Source: Ancylobacter defluvii (lineage in GTDB: Bacteria > Pseudomonadota > Alphaproteobacteria > Rhizobiales > Xanthobacteraceae). Taken from it: a DNA stretch of 64,000 bases. The stretch covers positions 1 to 64,000 of the forward strand of contig NZ_JAHBGD010000027.1 of NCBI RefSeq assembly GCF_018390605.1, read 5' to 3'. Below, piece after piece: positions 16,033 through 24,971 of the stretch. How positions within the stretch are numbered: the first letter of the stretch is position 1; each line of letters opens with the position of its first letter. The notes beneath the pieces were generated by a model. The model worked only from the letters and a program-made list of their open reading frames with translations, did no database searches and was not told where the DNA came from. The position numbers were made by a program, and so were the translations under genes.

Positions 16033-18018
16033 TCAGTAGTCGAAGCAGTTGCGCCAAAGCCGGGAGAACACGCTCTTCTCATTCTCGAACGCCTCATAGC
16101 GCGACTCCAGTACCAGCTTGTCGCCTTCCCAGAACACCTCGCTGCGCGCTTCCAGCCGGATCGTCCAGCCTGGCCGCTCGTATCGCTGCATACTCTCGAA
16201 ATAGGCCTTGGCCGAATTCGGGTCGGCGGGGAGGATCGAATAGCCATGCGCGCCGCGTCCGCCGAGCGTGAGTTCGCCGAGCCGCCAGGTCTTGCGCTGG
16301 TTGGCGCTGGTCAGCGTAGATTCCCCGGTCGTCGCGTCCCATGTGACGGTTCGGGTGATATCGCCCGGCTCGATGTCCTCTGACGGGATGGGCGCGGCGG
16401 AGATCGGCGGGCCGAACGGCACCAAGTCATGCACGGCCTGCGCCGGCATGCCCGGAAGCAGCAGCGTGGTGGCGTCGGGATAGAGCGTGATGGCGCCGGC
16501 TTCCCGCTCCGGCCAGACCATCGGCCAGTAGGTGGTGGAAATCGCCAGCCGGATCCGGCGGCCCGGCCTGAAGGTGTAGGCGACGCCCTTGAGCGGGATT
16601 TCATAGGAAAAGCGCTCGCCGACGGCGACGCCTTCCGGCCGCGTCACCCGGCGGATCGCGAAGGTCACGCGCGCCGACGTGCTGTCGGGCGCGATCTCGT
16701 TTAGCCGGACGATCACGGTCGCGGTGGGTCCATCCATCGCCATGTCGAGCCTAAGGCGGGGGATGCCGACCAGCTCGACGGCATGGGCCAGCATCGGCGT
16801 ATCGTAGCAGACCGACAGGGCGTCGTCGGGGCGGTTGTCCGCCTGGAATTCCGGGCCGTCGCCGCCGCCGTCGAGCGGGCACCATTCGCCGGCATAGGCG
16901 CCCAGATGTTGGGGGGTATCGACGCGCACCGGATCGCCCGCCACAGCGGGCGCGGTCGTCAGCCGCCCGTTGTCGAGATGGAAGGCCTGGCTGTCTCCCT
17001 CGCAGGGCCAGCCCGGCACGCCGATCCAGCGTCCACCAATGGTCGGGAAGCGCGGATGCGGCGTGAGTTCCTCGCCGACCCACAGCCGCAGCATGGGCTC
17101 GTCCATGATGCCGGTCGCCTCGTCGAGCAGCCAGTGCCGCCACCAGCGCATGCACTCCTCCAGGAAACCGATCTTCGGTCCCGGCACGCCCCAGTTCGGG
17201 TACATGTGGGTCCAGGGGCCGATCATGCCCTTGCGCGGCCCCTTGAGATTCTGCATCAGCCGCAGCACCGGGTCGGAATAGCCGTCGGTCCAGCCGGTCA
17301 CAGCGTAAACGGCGCAGTTGATGTCGTCATAGTCCTCGCAGACCGAGCCATGCTTCCAGAAGTCGTCGCGCTCCATATGGGCAAACCAGCTCGCGAGCGG
17401 CGGCGTGATATTCTCCAGCCGGTTCATCCACATGTCGCGCCAGCGCTCGCCGACATGGACAGGATCGGCCGGCCGGCCGAGCTGGGCGAACAGGCCGGCG
17501 CCCCACTGGATACCGTCGATCAGCAGGCCGCCGCCCATGAAATGGACGTCGTCGCTGTAACGGTCGTCGGTCGAGCAGCAGGTAACGATGGCCTTGAGCG
17601 CCGGGGGGCGCCGCGCGGCGATCTGCAGGCCGGCAAAGCCGCCCCAGGAAATGCCGATCAGCCCGACCTTGCCGTTGCACCACTCCTGCGCCGCCAGCCA
17701 GGCGATCACCTCGCAGGCGTCGTCCTGCTCCTGCCTGAGATATTCATCGTGCAGCAGTCCCTCGGAATTGCCGCTGCCGCGCAGGTCGACGCGCACGGAA
17801 GCAATGCCGTTCATGGCGAAATAGCCATGCACCATGGAATCCCCGACCGCCGTGTTGTCGGACTGGCGATAGGGAATCCACTCCAGCACCACGGGTACCC
17901 TGGCCGCCGCCGGCCGTTCCGGCCGCCAGAGCCGGCCGGTCAGGACGACGCCGTCGGACAGCGTGATGGCGATCTGCTCATAGGGAGCGGGCGTGTCCGC
18001 GAGATAGGCGTTCTCCAT
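16033..18018 (-). CDS. CocE/NonD-family alpha/beta hydrolase (X-Pro dipeptidyl-peptidase S15-like)
   Basis: 661 residues from the ATG at 18018 with an AGGA site; an upstream TTG is less likely. The N-terminal half is an S15-type alpha/beta hydrolase with the nucleophile in LIGISWGGFAGLQ and an early RVDLRGSGNSEG loop. The C-terminal half is the jelly-roll domain typical of CocE and X-Pro peptidases, with RIRLAISTTYWPMVWPE. There is no signal peptide. Twelve bp upstream ends an MFS gene and further upstream lies a Dpp-type importer, so the enzyme probably hydrolyses an imported peptide-like or ester compound in the cytosol. Confidence 0.88.
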   Translation of the reverse strand: MENAYLADTPAPYEQIAITLSDGVVLTGRLWRPERPAAARVPVVLEWIPYRQSDNTAVGDSMVHGYFAMNGIASVRVDLRGSGNSEGLLHDEYLRQEQDDACEVIAWLAAQEWCNGKVGLIGISWGGFAGLQIAARRPPALKAIVTCCSTDDRYSDDVHFMGGGLLIDGIQWGAGLFAQLGRPADPVHVGERWRDMWMNRLENITPPLASWFAHMERDDFWKHGSVCEDYDDINCAVYAVTGWTDGYSDPVLRLMQNLKGPRKGMIGPWTHMYPNWGVPGPKIGFLEECMRWWRHWLLDEATGIMDEPMLRLWVGEELTPHPRFPTIGGRWIGVPGWPCEGDSQAFHLDNGRLTTAPAVAGDPVRVDTPQHLGAYAGEWCPLDGGGDGPEFQADNRPDDALSVCYDTPMLAHAVELVGIPRLRLDMAMDGPTATVIVRLNEIAPDSTSARVTFAIRRVTRPEGVAVGERFSYEIPLKGVAYTFRPGRRIRLAISTTYWPMVWPEREAGAITLYPDATTLLLPGMPAQAVHDLVPFGPPISAAPIPSEDIEPGDITRTVTWDATTGESTLTSANQRKTWRLGELTLGGRGAHGYSILPADPNSAKAYFESMQRYERPGWTIRLEARSEVFWEGDKLVLESRYEAFENEKSVFSRLWRNCFDY

Positions 18019-18029
18019 AGAGCAGTCCT

Positions 18030-19292
18030 TCAAACGATCTGAGACGTGGAATGGGGTTCGGTCGGTGGCTCGGGCAGCAGCAGGATGACCAGCGCCGCCA
18101 CCGCGCAGACGATGCCGCCGGCGATGAAGGTGAAGGGCATGCCGAGCCGGTCGCCGAGCCCGCCGACGATCAGCGAGCCGAACGGCACCGTGCCGAGCAT
18201 CATCATCGCGTACATCGCCATCACCCTGCCGCGGAACGCCGGCGGGGTGAACTGCTGCAGCAGCGAGTTCGAGGCGAGGTTCTGCGACAGGATGGCAAAG
18301 CCCATCGGCAAAGCGAGCGCGGCGGTGACGGCCAAGCTGGTCGACAGGCCGATGCCGATCTGCGTCAGGCCCAGAAGCAGGGCCGACCAGCCGGGATAGA
18401 GCCGCAGGATCGACAGCCGGTCGAACACGGTGAGCAACACGGCGGCGATCACCGCGCCGATGCCGGTAAGGCTCATCAGCATGCCGGCCACGGTGGCGTC
18501 CGAATTCAGCATCGTGTTAGCCAGCGCCGGCAGGAACGAGAAATACGGCACGCTGGTGAAGCTGCAGATGCCGACCAGAACGAGGATGCGCGCCTGCGTC
18601 GGCCGGCTCCGGATGAAGGCGAAGCCGCGGCGCATCTCGGTGAAGAACGGCTCGCGCACACGCCGGATCGGCGCCACGCCCTTCAGCCTCACGAGCATGA
18701 CCAGCATCGGCACATAGGCGAGCGCCTTGAGCGCGAAGCACCAGCCCTCGCCGAAGCTGGCGACGATGGCGCCGCCCACCGCCGGGCCGATCAGGCGCGC
18801 GGCGTTAAACAGCATGGAATTGAGCGCGATGGCGTTTCGCAGGTCGTCGAGCCCGACCAACTCTGCAACGAAGGCCTGTCGGGTCGGGCTGTCGAAGGCG
18901 GTGACGATGCCGATCGACAGGGTGAGCAGCATCACCGTCTCGACCGTCACCCGGTCGGTGAGGGTAAGGAAGCCGAGCAGCGAGACCAGTGTGATGAAAG
19001 CCGCCTGCGTGCAGATCAGCAGCCGGCGGCGGTCCAGCCGGTCGCTGACCGTGCCGGCGATCGGCCCCAGCAGAAAAGTCGGTCCCAGCTCGCACAGGGC
19101 CAAGAGGCCGAGCAGCCAGGGCGAGGCGCTCAGCCGCCACATCAGCCAGCCGATGGCGATGGAGTGGATCCACGAGCCGACCACCAGCGGCATCTGGGCA
19201 AGGAAATAGCGGCGATAGAGCGGATTGCGCAGCGCGCGCGCCGCCCGCTGCCGCCAGTGGATCGCGGGTGTTTCCGGTGTAGCGAAGGTCAT
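18030..19292 (-). CDS. MFS transporter (EntS / MFS_3-like exporter)
   Basis: 420 residues with twelve predicted hydrophobic segments. The MFS loop GTVSDRLDRRRLLICTQAAF lies between segments 2 and 3, and FDSPTRQAFVAELVG near segment 5 is characteristic of the EntS-like MFS_3 group. These are mostly drug or siderophore exporters. It lies between the Dpp-type importer genes (85 bp downstream of the binding-protein stop) and the CocE-type hydrolase (12 bp). It may export a by-product of hydrolysis or counterbalance the importer. Direction of transport is inferred from family only. Confidence 0.87.
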   Translation of the reverse strand: MTFATPETPAIHWRQRAARALRNPLYRRYFLAQMPLVVGSWIHSIAIGWLMWRLSASPWLLGLLALCELGPTFLLGPIAGTVSDRLDRRRLLICTQAAFITLVSLLGFLTLTDRVTVETVMLLTLSIGIVTAFDSPTRQAFVAELVGLDDLRNAIALNSMLFNAARLIGPAVGGAIVASFGEGWCFALKALAYVPMLVMLVRLKGVAPIRRVREPFFTEMRRGFAFIRSRPTQARILVLVGICSFTSVPYFSFLPALANTMLNSDATVAGMLMSLTGIGAVIAAVLLTVFDRLSILRLYPGWSALLLGLTQIGIGLSTSLAVTAALALPMGFAILSQNLASNSLLQQFTPPAFRGRVMAMYAMMMLGTVPFGSLIVGGLGDRLGMPFTFIAGGIVCAVAALVILLLPEPPTEPHSTSQIV

Positions 19293-19377
19293 GCAGGCAA
19301 CGCCATTGGCCTCCGGCGCCCGGCAGAAGCCGAACGCCGGGGCGCTGCCGACAGGTCGTGGCTGTCGGCGGTTTCGA

Positions 19378-20940
19378 TCATTTCGCGGACATATCGCGCA
19401 GCAGCGCCCATTGGCCGTCCGGCGTCCAAGCGCCGTTCAGCGCCTTGGGCGACACCCAGGCGTTGACGCCGTGATAGAGGAAGACATAGGCGCCGGTCTC
19501 CTCCAGCTTGTTCTGTAGGTCGATGTACATCGCCCCCCGCTTGGCCGCGTCGGGCTCCTCCGAGGCCTTGGCATTCTCGGCGTCCCAGCCGGCATCGCAG
19601 GTGCGCTGAAAGTTCCACACCCCGACCTGGTCGCATTTGAACCATTCCGTCACCCAGCTGGGGTCCGGCGCGGTGGTGAAGGTGATGAAGAACATCTCCA
19701 CGTCCTTCCAGGTACCGTCCTTGGTGTCCTGCTGCTGGGCGGTCAGCGTCGCGCCGTCCATCTGCCGCACGTCGAGCGTGATGCCGACCTCGGCGAGCTG
19801 CGCCTGCATCACCTGCGCGGCGACCAGCAAGTCGGCGTCGGTGCCGAACTCGACTTTGATCTTGAGGTCGGTGACGCCGGCTTCCTTCAACAGCGCCTTG
19901 GCCGCGGCGGGATCATAAGGATAGAGCAGCGCGTCGCGGGCGCCGAGCAGCGGCGGGGGGATGATGCCGAAGGCCGGCTGCACCGCGCCGCCGAAGGTCG
20001 CCTCGATGACCTCGGGCACGTTGATCGCGCGCTGGATGGCGCGCCGCACCCGCAGGTCGGTGAATTTCGGATTCTCGATGTTGATGCCCATCCAGGTATA
20101 GGCGAGGGCCGGCTTCACGGTGAGGGTGGCGGTGTCCTTCTTCTTGCGCTCGGCGACGGAACTGATGTTGATCTGGGTCACGTCGAGGTCGCCGGCGTCG
20201 AAGGCGGTCTCGGCCGCCACCCTGTCGGCGAGCGGGTAGAGCTGGATCTCGTCGAAATAGGGCTTCGGGCCCGGCCAATCCGGGTTGCGCGTCAGGGTGA
20301 TGCGTTCCTTGGGCTGCCACTTGGACAGCATGTAGGGGCCGGAAGTGGCGAGCGGATCGGTGCCGATGACACCGCCATTCTTCTCCACCGCCGCCTTGCA
20401 GACGATCAGCCCCGAGGCATGCGGCAGCGTCGAGGTGAATAGCGGCACGAACGGCTTCTTGAGGCGGATGACGCCGGAATATTTGTCGGTGATCTCCACC
20501 TTGTCGAGCGCCGCCCAGTCCGAGGCATAAACGGCGTTCACCTTCGGATCGGCGAAGCGCTCATAGGAATATTTCACGTCCTCGGAGGTAACCTCGCCAT
20601 AGCCGCCCGTCCATTTCAGGCCGGGCTTCAGCCTGAAAGGGATGGCGAGGGGGTCCTTGGTGTCGAGGCTCTCGGCGGCGTCGAGCTGCCAGCCCCATTC
20701 GTCGCCGGCCTTGAACTGCACCAGCCCGGAGAAAATGGCGAACATCACCGTCTCGTCGTACCAGCCGCCGCGCGTTGCCGGATCGAGATTGCGAATGTCG
20801 CCGTCATTGCGGATCTTCAGCGTCTTGCCGTCGATGGCAAAGGAGGCAGTGCTCCCGAGCACGCTGGACCCGACCGCACCGAGGGCCGTCGCGCTCAATG
20901 TCTGCAAGATCTGCCGGCGAGTAAGGATAGGCAACGTCAT
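19378..20940 (-). CDS. Dipeptide/oligopeptide-type ABC substrate-binding protein (DppA/OppA family)
   Basis: 520 residues from the ATG at 20940, which overlaps the upstream ATPase stop (ATGA) and has GGAG before it. A Tat-like leader TRRQILQTLSATALGAVGSS precedes a family 5 solute-binding protein: DGDIRNLDPATRGGWYDETV, then LKWTGGYGEVTSEDVKYSYE (the family signature) and late WTPDGQW. Such proteins bind peptides, opines, glutathione or nickel complexes in the periplasm. It is encoded after its own permease and ATPase genes, an order seen in some rhizobial peptide importers. Confidence 0.9.
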   Translation of the reverse strand: MTLPILTRRQILQTLSATALGAVGSSVLGSTASFAIDGKTLKIRNDGDIRNLDPATRGGWYDETVMFAIFSGLVQFKAGDEWGWQLDAAESLDTKDPLAIPFRLKPGLKWTGGYGEVTSEDVKYSYERFADPKVNAVYASDWAALDKVEITDKYSGVIRLKKPFVPLFTSTLPHASGLIVCKAAVEKNGGVIGTDPLATSGPYMLSKWQPKERITLTRNPDWPGPKPYFDEIQLYPLADRVAAETAFDAGDLDVTQINISSVAERKKKDTATLTVKPALAYTWMGINIENPKFTDLRVRRAIQRAINVPEVIEATFGGAVQPAFGIIPPPLLGARDALLYPYDPAAAKALLKEAGVTDLKIKVEFGTDADLLVAAQVMQAQLAEVGITLDVRQMDGATLTAQQQDTKDGTWKDVEMFFITFTTAPDPSWVTEWFKCDQVGVWNFQRTCDAGWDAENAKASEEPDAAKRGAMYIDLQNKLEETGAYVFLYHGVNAWVSPKALNGAWTPDGQWALLRDMSAK

Positions 20941-21956
20941 GGCTGGCTCCGTGCGGGTTCGGGATGAGCGGGAGGCACTTGCGGGGATGCCTTGCCGGCA
21001 GGTGCCAGCGGGAAATGACAGCGCACCTGATGCTGTGGCCCGATCAGGTGCTCGGCCGGCGGCTCGCTGCGGCACCGGTCTGTGGCGAGCGGGCAGCGGG
21101 TGTGGAATTCACAGCCCTGCGGACGGCGCTTCAGGCTGGGGATCTCGCCCGTGAGCCGCGGCGTTGCGCCGGGCGCGCCATGGGCGGAGAGCAGCGCGCG
21201 CGTATAGGGATGGCCCGGCCGGGCGAAGATATCCGCCGTGCGGGCGCTCTCGACGATGCGGCCGAGATACATCACCGCCACCCGGTCGGTAACGTGGCGC
21301 GCCACCGCCAGATTGTGGGTGATGAACAGGAAGCTCACCGAGGAGGCCGCCTGGATGGCGTTCAGCAGGTTGAGCAGCTCGCCCTGCACGGACAGGTCGA
21401 GCCCGGCGGTCGGCTCGTCGGCGATGACCAGCCTGGGGCGCAGCGACAAGGCCCGCGCGACGGTGACGCGGCGCGCCTGCCCGCCGGAGATCTGATGCGG
21501 GAAGCGCTCGGCAAAATCCGGCGACAGCCCGACCTCCGCCAGCAGGTCGCCCGCGCGCCGGCGGCGTTCGGTGCGGCCGATGCCGTTCACCGCCAGCGGC
21601 TCGGTGATCGAGGCGGCGAGCCGCATGCGCGGATCGAGCGCGGCCATCGGGTCCTGGAACATGAAGCCGACCTGCCGGCGCATCTCCCGCCAGAACACGT
21701 CCTGGCGGCCGGTGGCGCTGATACCCGCGAGCGTGATCGAGCCCGCCGCCATCGGCGTCATGCCGCCTATGGCGCGCCCCAGCGTGGTTTTGCCGCTGCC
21801 GCTCTCGCCGACGAGGCCGAGCGTCTCGCCCTGATCGAGCGTCAGGCTGACGCCGTCCAGCACCGTGACCTCCCGTACCTCGCCGCGCAGCCGGCCGAAC
21901 AGCGATCCAGTGGGGTAGCGCACGACTAGATCGTTCACCTCAAGCAGCGCGGTCAT
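20937..21956 (-). CDS. Peptide ABC transporter ATP-binding protein (DppF/OppF-like)
   Basis: 339 residues. Walker A GLVGESGSGKTTLGRAIGGM, signature HQISGGQARRVTVARAL, Walker B RLVIADEPTAGLDLSVQGEL and the switch FLFITHNLAVARHVTD are clear. The C-terminal oligopeptide extension contains GCEFHTRCPLATDRC, the cysteine-rich segment typical of OppD/DppD and OppF/DppF ATPases. It overlaps its neighbours by 4 bp on each side, so it is translated with the binding protein and the second ATPase. Confidence 0.92.
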   Translation of the reverse strand: MTALLEVNDLVVRYPTGSLFGRLRGEVREVTVLDGVSLTLDQGETLGLVGESGSGKTTLGRAIGGMTPMAAGSITLAGISATGRQDVFWREMRRQVGFMFQDPMAALDPRMRLAASITEPLAVNGIGRTERRRRAGDLLAEVGLSPDFAERFPHQISGGQARRVTVARALSLRPRLVIADEPTAGLDLSVQGELLNLLNAIQAASSVSFLFITHNLAVARHVTDRVAVMYLGRIVESARTADIFARPGHPYTRALLSAHGAPGATPRLTGEIPSLKRRPQGCEFHTRCPLATDRCRSEPPAEHLIGPQHQVRCHFPLAPAGKASPQVPPAHPEPARSQP

Positions 21957-22921
21957 GGCGCGCTCACACGAAGGCAGGCCACGCGCGAGGCGCCAGCGGC
22001 GGAAAGAAGCGGCTTGACCTCATGGCAGAGCGCCATCACGTCCTGGCAGCGCGCCGCGAAGATACAGCCCGCTGGCAGCGCTGTGGGACTGGGAACCGTA
22101 CCGGGAACGGTCGGCAGATGGCGCGAAGGCGTATCGATTCGCGCCGGATCGCAGGCGAGCAGCGCGCGCGTATAGGGATGGCGCGGCCGGTTGAGCACGT
22201 CGTCGACCGGCCCGCTTTCCACCAGTTCGCCGGCATAGAGCACAGCGACATCGTCGCAGAGCCGGCCGACCACGCCCATGTCATGCGTCACCAGCACGAT
22301 GGAGCCATCCACCTCGCCGCGCATGTCGCGGATCAGCTCGATGACCTCCATCTCGGTAGTGGCGTCGAGCGCGGTGGTCGGCTCGTCGGCGATCAGCAGC
22401 TTCGGGCTGACCAGCAGGGCGCCGGCTATGGCGACGCGCTGGCGCAGGCCGCCCGAAAGCTGATGCGGATACTGGTTGAGTCGGGTCGCGGGGTCGGCGA
22501 TGCCGACGCGCTCCAGCATGGCGCCGGCGCGGCGGAGCTTCTCCGGCTTCGTCAGATTGGGCAGCGCGTGCTGGAACTCGACCAGCTGGGTGCCGATCCG
22601 CACGACGGGATTCAGCGCGGTGAACGGATCCTGCGAGACGGTCGCCATTTCGCGCCCGCGCAGCGCGCGCCGCTCATGCTCGCCGAGGGAATAGAGATCG
22701 CGCCCGTCTAGGACGATGCGGCCCTGCACCGAGGCGCTTTTCGGCAGCAACGCCAGCATGGCGCTGACGAGGCTGGACTTGCCCGAGCCGCTTTCGCCGA
22801 CGAGGCCGAGAATACGCCCGCGCTCCAGCGCGAGGGTGACGCCGCGCACGGCCGGCACCGGGCCATGGGCACCGGCATAGGTGATGGAGACGTCGCGGAG
22901 GTCGACAATGGCCGTCATCAC
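21953..22921 (-). CDS. Peptide ABC transporter ATP-binding protein (DppD/OppD-like)
   Basis: 322 residues. Walker A GLVGESGSGKSSLVSAMLAL, Q-loop MATVSQDPFTALNPVVRIG, signature HQLSGGLRQRVAIAGAL, Walker B LLIADEPTTALDATTE and switch ILVTHDMGVVGRLCDD are present, with a C-terminal GCIFAARCQDVMALC segment of the oligopeptide subfamily. Two Met codons (22921 and 22918) are equally possible starts. The gene overlaps the permease gene by 4 bp. It pairs with the DppF-like ATPase as the second, non-identical motor subunit. Confidence 0.92.
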   Translation of the reverse strand: MMTAIVDLRDVSITYAGAHGPVPAVRGVTLALERGRILGLVGESGSGKSSLVSAMLALLPKSASVQGRIVLDGRDLYSLGEHERRALRGREMATVSQDPFTALNPVVRIGTQLVEFQHALPNLTKPEKLRRAGAMLERVGIADPATRLNQYPHQLSGGLRQRVAIAGALLVSPKLLIADEPTTALDATTEMEVIELIRDMRGEVDGSIVLVTHDMGVVGRLCDDVAVLYAGELVESGPVDDVLNRPRHPYTRALLACDPARIDTPSRHLPTVPGTVPSPTALPAGCIFAARCQDVMALCHEVKPLLSAAGASRVACLRVSAP

Positions 22922-23826
22922 CCGCGTCCCCGCGAGCTCTTGGGGTCGAGGACGTCGCGCAGCGCCTCGCCGAGAAAGGTGAAGGCCACCGTCGAGACGA
23001 TGACCGGCAGGCCGGCGGCGATGGCGAGATGCGGCGCCTGGCGGATGAAGCTGTAGCCGTCGCTCAGCATGGAGCCCCAGCTCGGGTCCGGCGGCTGGAT
23101 GCCCTGGCCGAGGAAGGACAGCCCGGATTCGATGCCGATGACCGCCGGAATGTCCATGGCGATCAGCACGATGATCGGGCCGAGCAGGTTTGGCACCAGA
23201 TGGGTGAGCGCGATGCGCGGCAGCGAGGCGCCCATGGATTGCGAGGCGGCGACGAAATCCATGCTGCGCAGCACCAGCACCTGGTTGCGCACCACGCGGA
23301 AATAGCCGGGCGCCATCGAGAAGGCGATGATGGCGATGAGCGTGGCGAGGCTCGGCCCGTAGATCGCCACGATCGCCAGCGCGAACAGGATCAGCGGCAG
23401 CGAGCGCATGGCATCGCAGAGCAGCAGCAGCGCGCCGTCGACCGAGCCGCGCGACAGGCCGCCGACAATGCCCAGCGTGGCGCCGATCAGCAGCGCCGCC
23501 AAGGTGCCGGACAGGGCGACCTTGAGTGCGACGCCGGTGCCATAGATCACCCGCGACAGCACATCACGTCCGAGCTGGTCGGTGCCGAGCCAGTGTTCCC
23601 AGGAGGGTCCCTGGAAGCGGATGCGCGGGGCGATCTTCACCGGATCGTAGGGCGCGATCCACGGCGCGAACAGTGCGCAGGCGACCAACCCGAGCACCAC
23701 GATGAAGGCGACCAGCCCGGCCGGATGGGCCAGCAGGCGCCGCAGGCCGACCCAGGCCGGATGAGCGCCGGTTCGGTTGGCCGGCGGTGCGACGGCCACG
23801 GTATCGGTGATCGGCGCCATGCTCAC
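22918..23826 (-). CDS. Peptide ABC transporter permease (DppC-like)
   Basis: 302 residues: an N-terminal tail, a first hydrophobic segment (FIVVLGLVACALFAPWI), then the DppC signature APYDPVKIAPRIRFQGPSWE followed by HWLGTDQLGRDVLSRVIYGT. The EAA-type loop lies around VAASQSMGASLPRIALTHLV. The C-terminus FLGEALRDVLDPKS is typical of this subunit. It forms the channel with the DppB-like permease. The stop and start codons overlap neighbours by 4 bp. Confidence 0.93.
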   Translation of the reverse strand: MSMAPITDTVAVAPPANRTGAHPAWVGLRRLLAHPAGLVAFIVVLGLVACALFAPWIAPYDPVKIAPRIRFQGPSWEHWLGTDQLGRDVLSRVIYGTGVALKVALSGTLAALLIGATLGIVGGLSRGSVDGALLLLCDAMRSLPLILFALAIVAIYGPSLATLIAIIAFSMAPGYFRVVRNQVLVLRSMDFVAASQSMGASLPRIALTHLVPNLLGPIIVLIAMDIPAVIGIESGLSFLGQGIQPPDPSWGSMLSDGYSFIRQAPHLAIAAGLPVIVSTVAFTFLGEALRDVLDPKSSRGRG

Positions 23827-24767
23827 CCTTCCTTGCGGATGCGGGGGTCGAGGAAGGCGGCGAGCAGGTCGGTCGCGAAATTAGCGACGACATAGAGCAG
23901 CGTCGTCACCAGAACGGTGCCGACCAGAACGGGCGAGTTGCGCGAGGTGACGGCCTGAAGCGCCAGTGAGCCCAGACCCGGGCGCGAGAACACCACCTCC
24001 ACGAGCACGGCGCCGGACAGAAGGCTGCCGAGCCCGACGCCGATCACCGCCACCACCGGGATCATCGCGATCGGCAGCGCGAAGCGCAGGGTGATGCGCA
24101 TGTCGGAAACGCCAAAGGCGCGGTAGGTGCGGATGTGGTTTTCCTGCAGCGTTTCCAGCAGCGAAGCGCGCACCAGCCGGGCGATGTAGCCGACCCAGCC
24201 GAGGCCGACGGCGAAGGCCGGCAGGATGAGATGGGTGATTTGGTCGGGAATGTCGCCCGGCTCGCCCGCGCCCATGGCGGGCAGCCAGCGCAGCACCACG
24301 GCGAAGAGGATCAGTGCATAGATCGCCAGCAGGAAGGAGGGCAGCGCGATCACGCTGGTCGAGAACACGCCGATCAGCCGGTCGATCCCGCTATTGGGGC
24401 GAAGCGCGGAGAGGCAGCCGAGCGGAATGCCGACGATCAGGGCCCAGCCGAGCCCGACCAGCGCCAGGGTCACGGTGCGGGGCAGCGCGCTCGCCACCAG
24501 CGTGAGCACGGGTTGGCGGGTGAGCAGGTCGGTGCCGAGATCGCCCTTGAGCAGATTGCCGAGGAAGCGGACCGCCTGCACAGGTATCGGCTGGTCGAGT
24601 CCCATCGCCTGGCGGAACACGTCCTTCTGCTCCGCGCTGGCGCGCGGGCCGAGAGCGACCGTCGCGGGATCGCCCGGCACCAGATAGATGAGACAGAACA
24701 GGATGATGATCGCGGTCAGCAAGACGCCGACGGCAAGACATGCCTGTCTGATCACGTAGCTTCCCAC
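23823..24767 (-). CDS. Peptide ABC transporter permease (DppB-like)
   Basis: 314 residues with six hydrophobic segments. The N-terminal LFCLIYLVPGDPATVALGPR and the EAA-type loop LLETLQENHIRTYRAFGVSD are characteristic of DppB/OppB. It is the first gene of the long minus-strand run (DppB, C, D, F, A-like, MFS, CocE, small ORF). The AT-rich region in front of it carries an inverted repeat at 24843-24875 shared with the divergent GntR gene, the likely control site for the whole run. Confidence 0.93.
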   Translation of the reverse strand: MGSYVIRQACLAVGVLLTAIIILFCLIYLVPGDPATVALGPRASAEQKDVFRQAMGLDQPIPVQAVRFLGNLLKGDLGTDLLTRQPVLTLVASALPRTVTLALVGLGWALIVGIPLGCLSALRPNSGIDRLIGVFSTSVIALPSFLLAIYALILFAVVLRWLPAMGAGEPGDIPDQITHLILPAFAVGLGWVGYIARLVRASLLETLQENHIRTYRAFGVSDMRITLRFALPIAMIPVVAVIGVGLGSLLSGAVLVEVVFSRPGLGSLALQAVTSRNSPVLVGTVLVTTLLYVVANFATDLLAAFLDPRIRKEG

Positions 24768-24842
24768 GTGTCGTTCTCCGCTGCGCTGTTCCCCGCGCCG
24801 CCGTTTGCCGGTCGTTCGCGCTCTGATTGTGAGAGATTTGAT

Positions 24843-24875
24843 TTATCACATAATATATTACACAGTATGTTATAA
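24843..24875. promoter_or_regulatory. Inverted repeat in the dppB-GntR divergent promoter region
   Basis: The arms TTATCACATA (24843-24852) and TATGTTATAA (24866-24875) match in 9 of 10 positions with a 13-bp spacer. The surrounding 40 bp is far more AT-rich than the neighbouring DNA, as expected of a promoter. The position between the divergent permease and GntR genes makes it a candidate binding site for the FCD-type regulator at 24972. Confidence 0.5.
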
Positions 24876-24971
24876 GTTGACCTGTCGGGTGCAAGCTCAT
24901 TTTTTGTGCGACGCGGCATTCTTTTGAGGCGCCGCTCGGGTTTTGATGGAAACCATTCAGGGGAGGACGCG

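Noticed and set aside
18051-19466. Plus-strand open frame of 471 codons antisense to the MFS gene
   Set aside because: Gln/Arg/His-rich shadow of a membrane protein gene, no domain.
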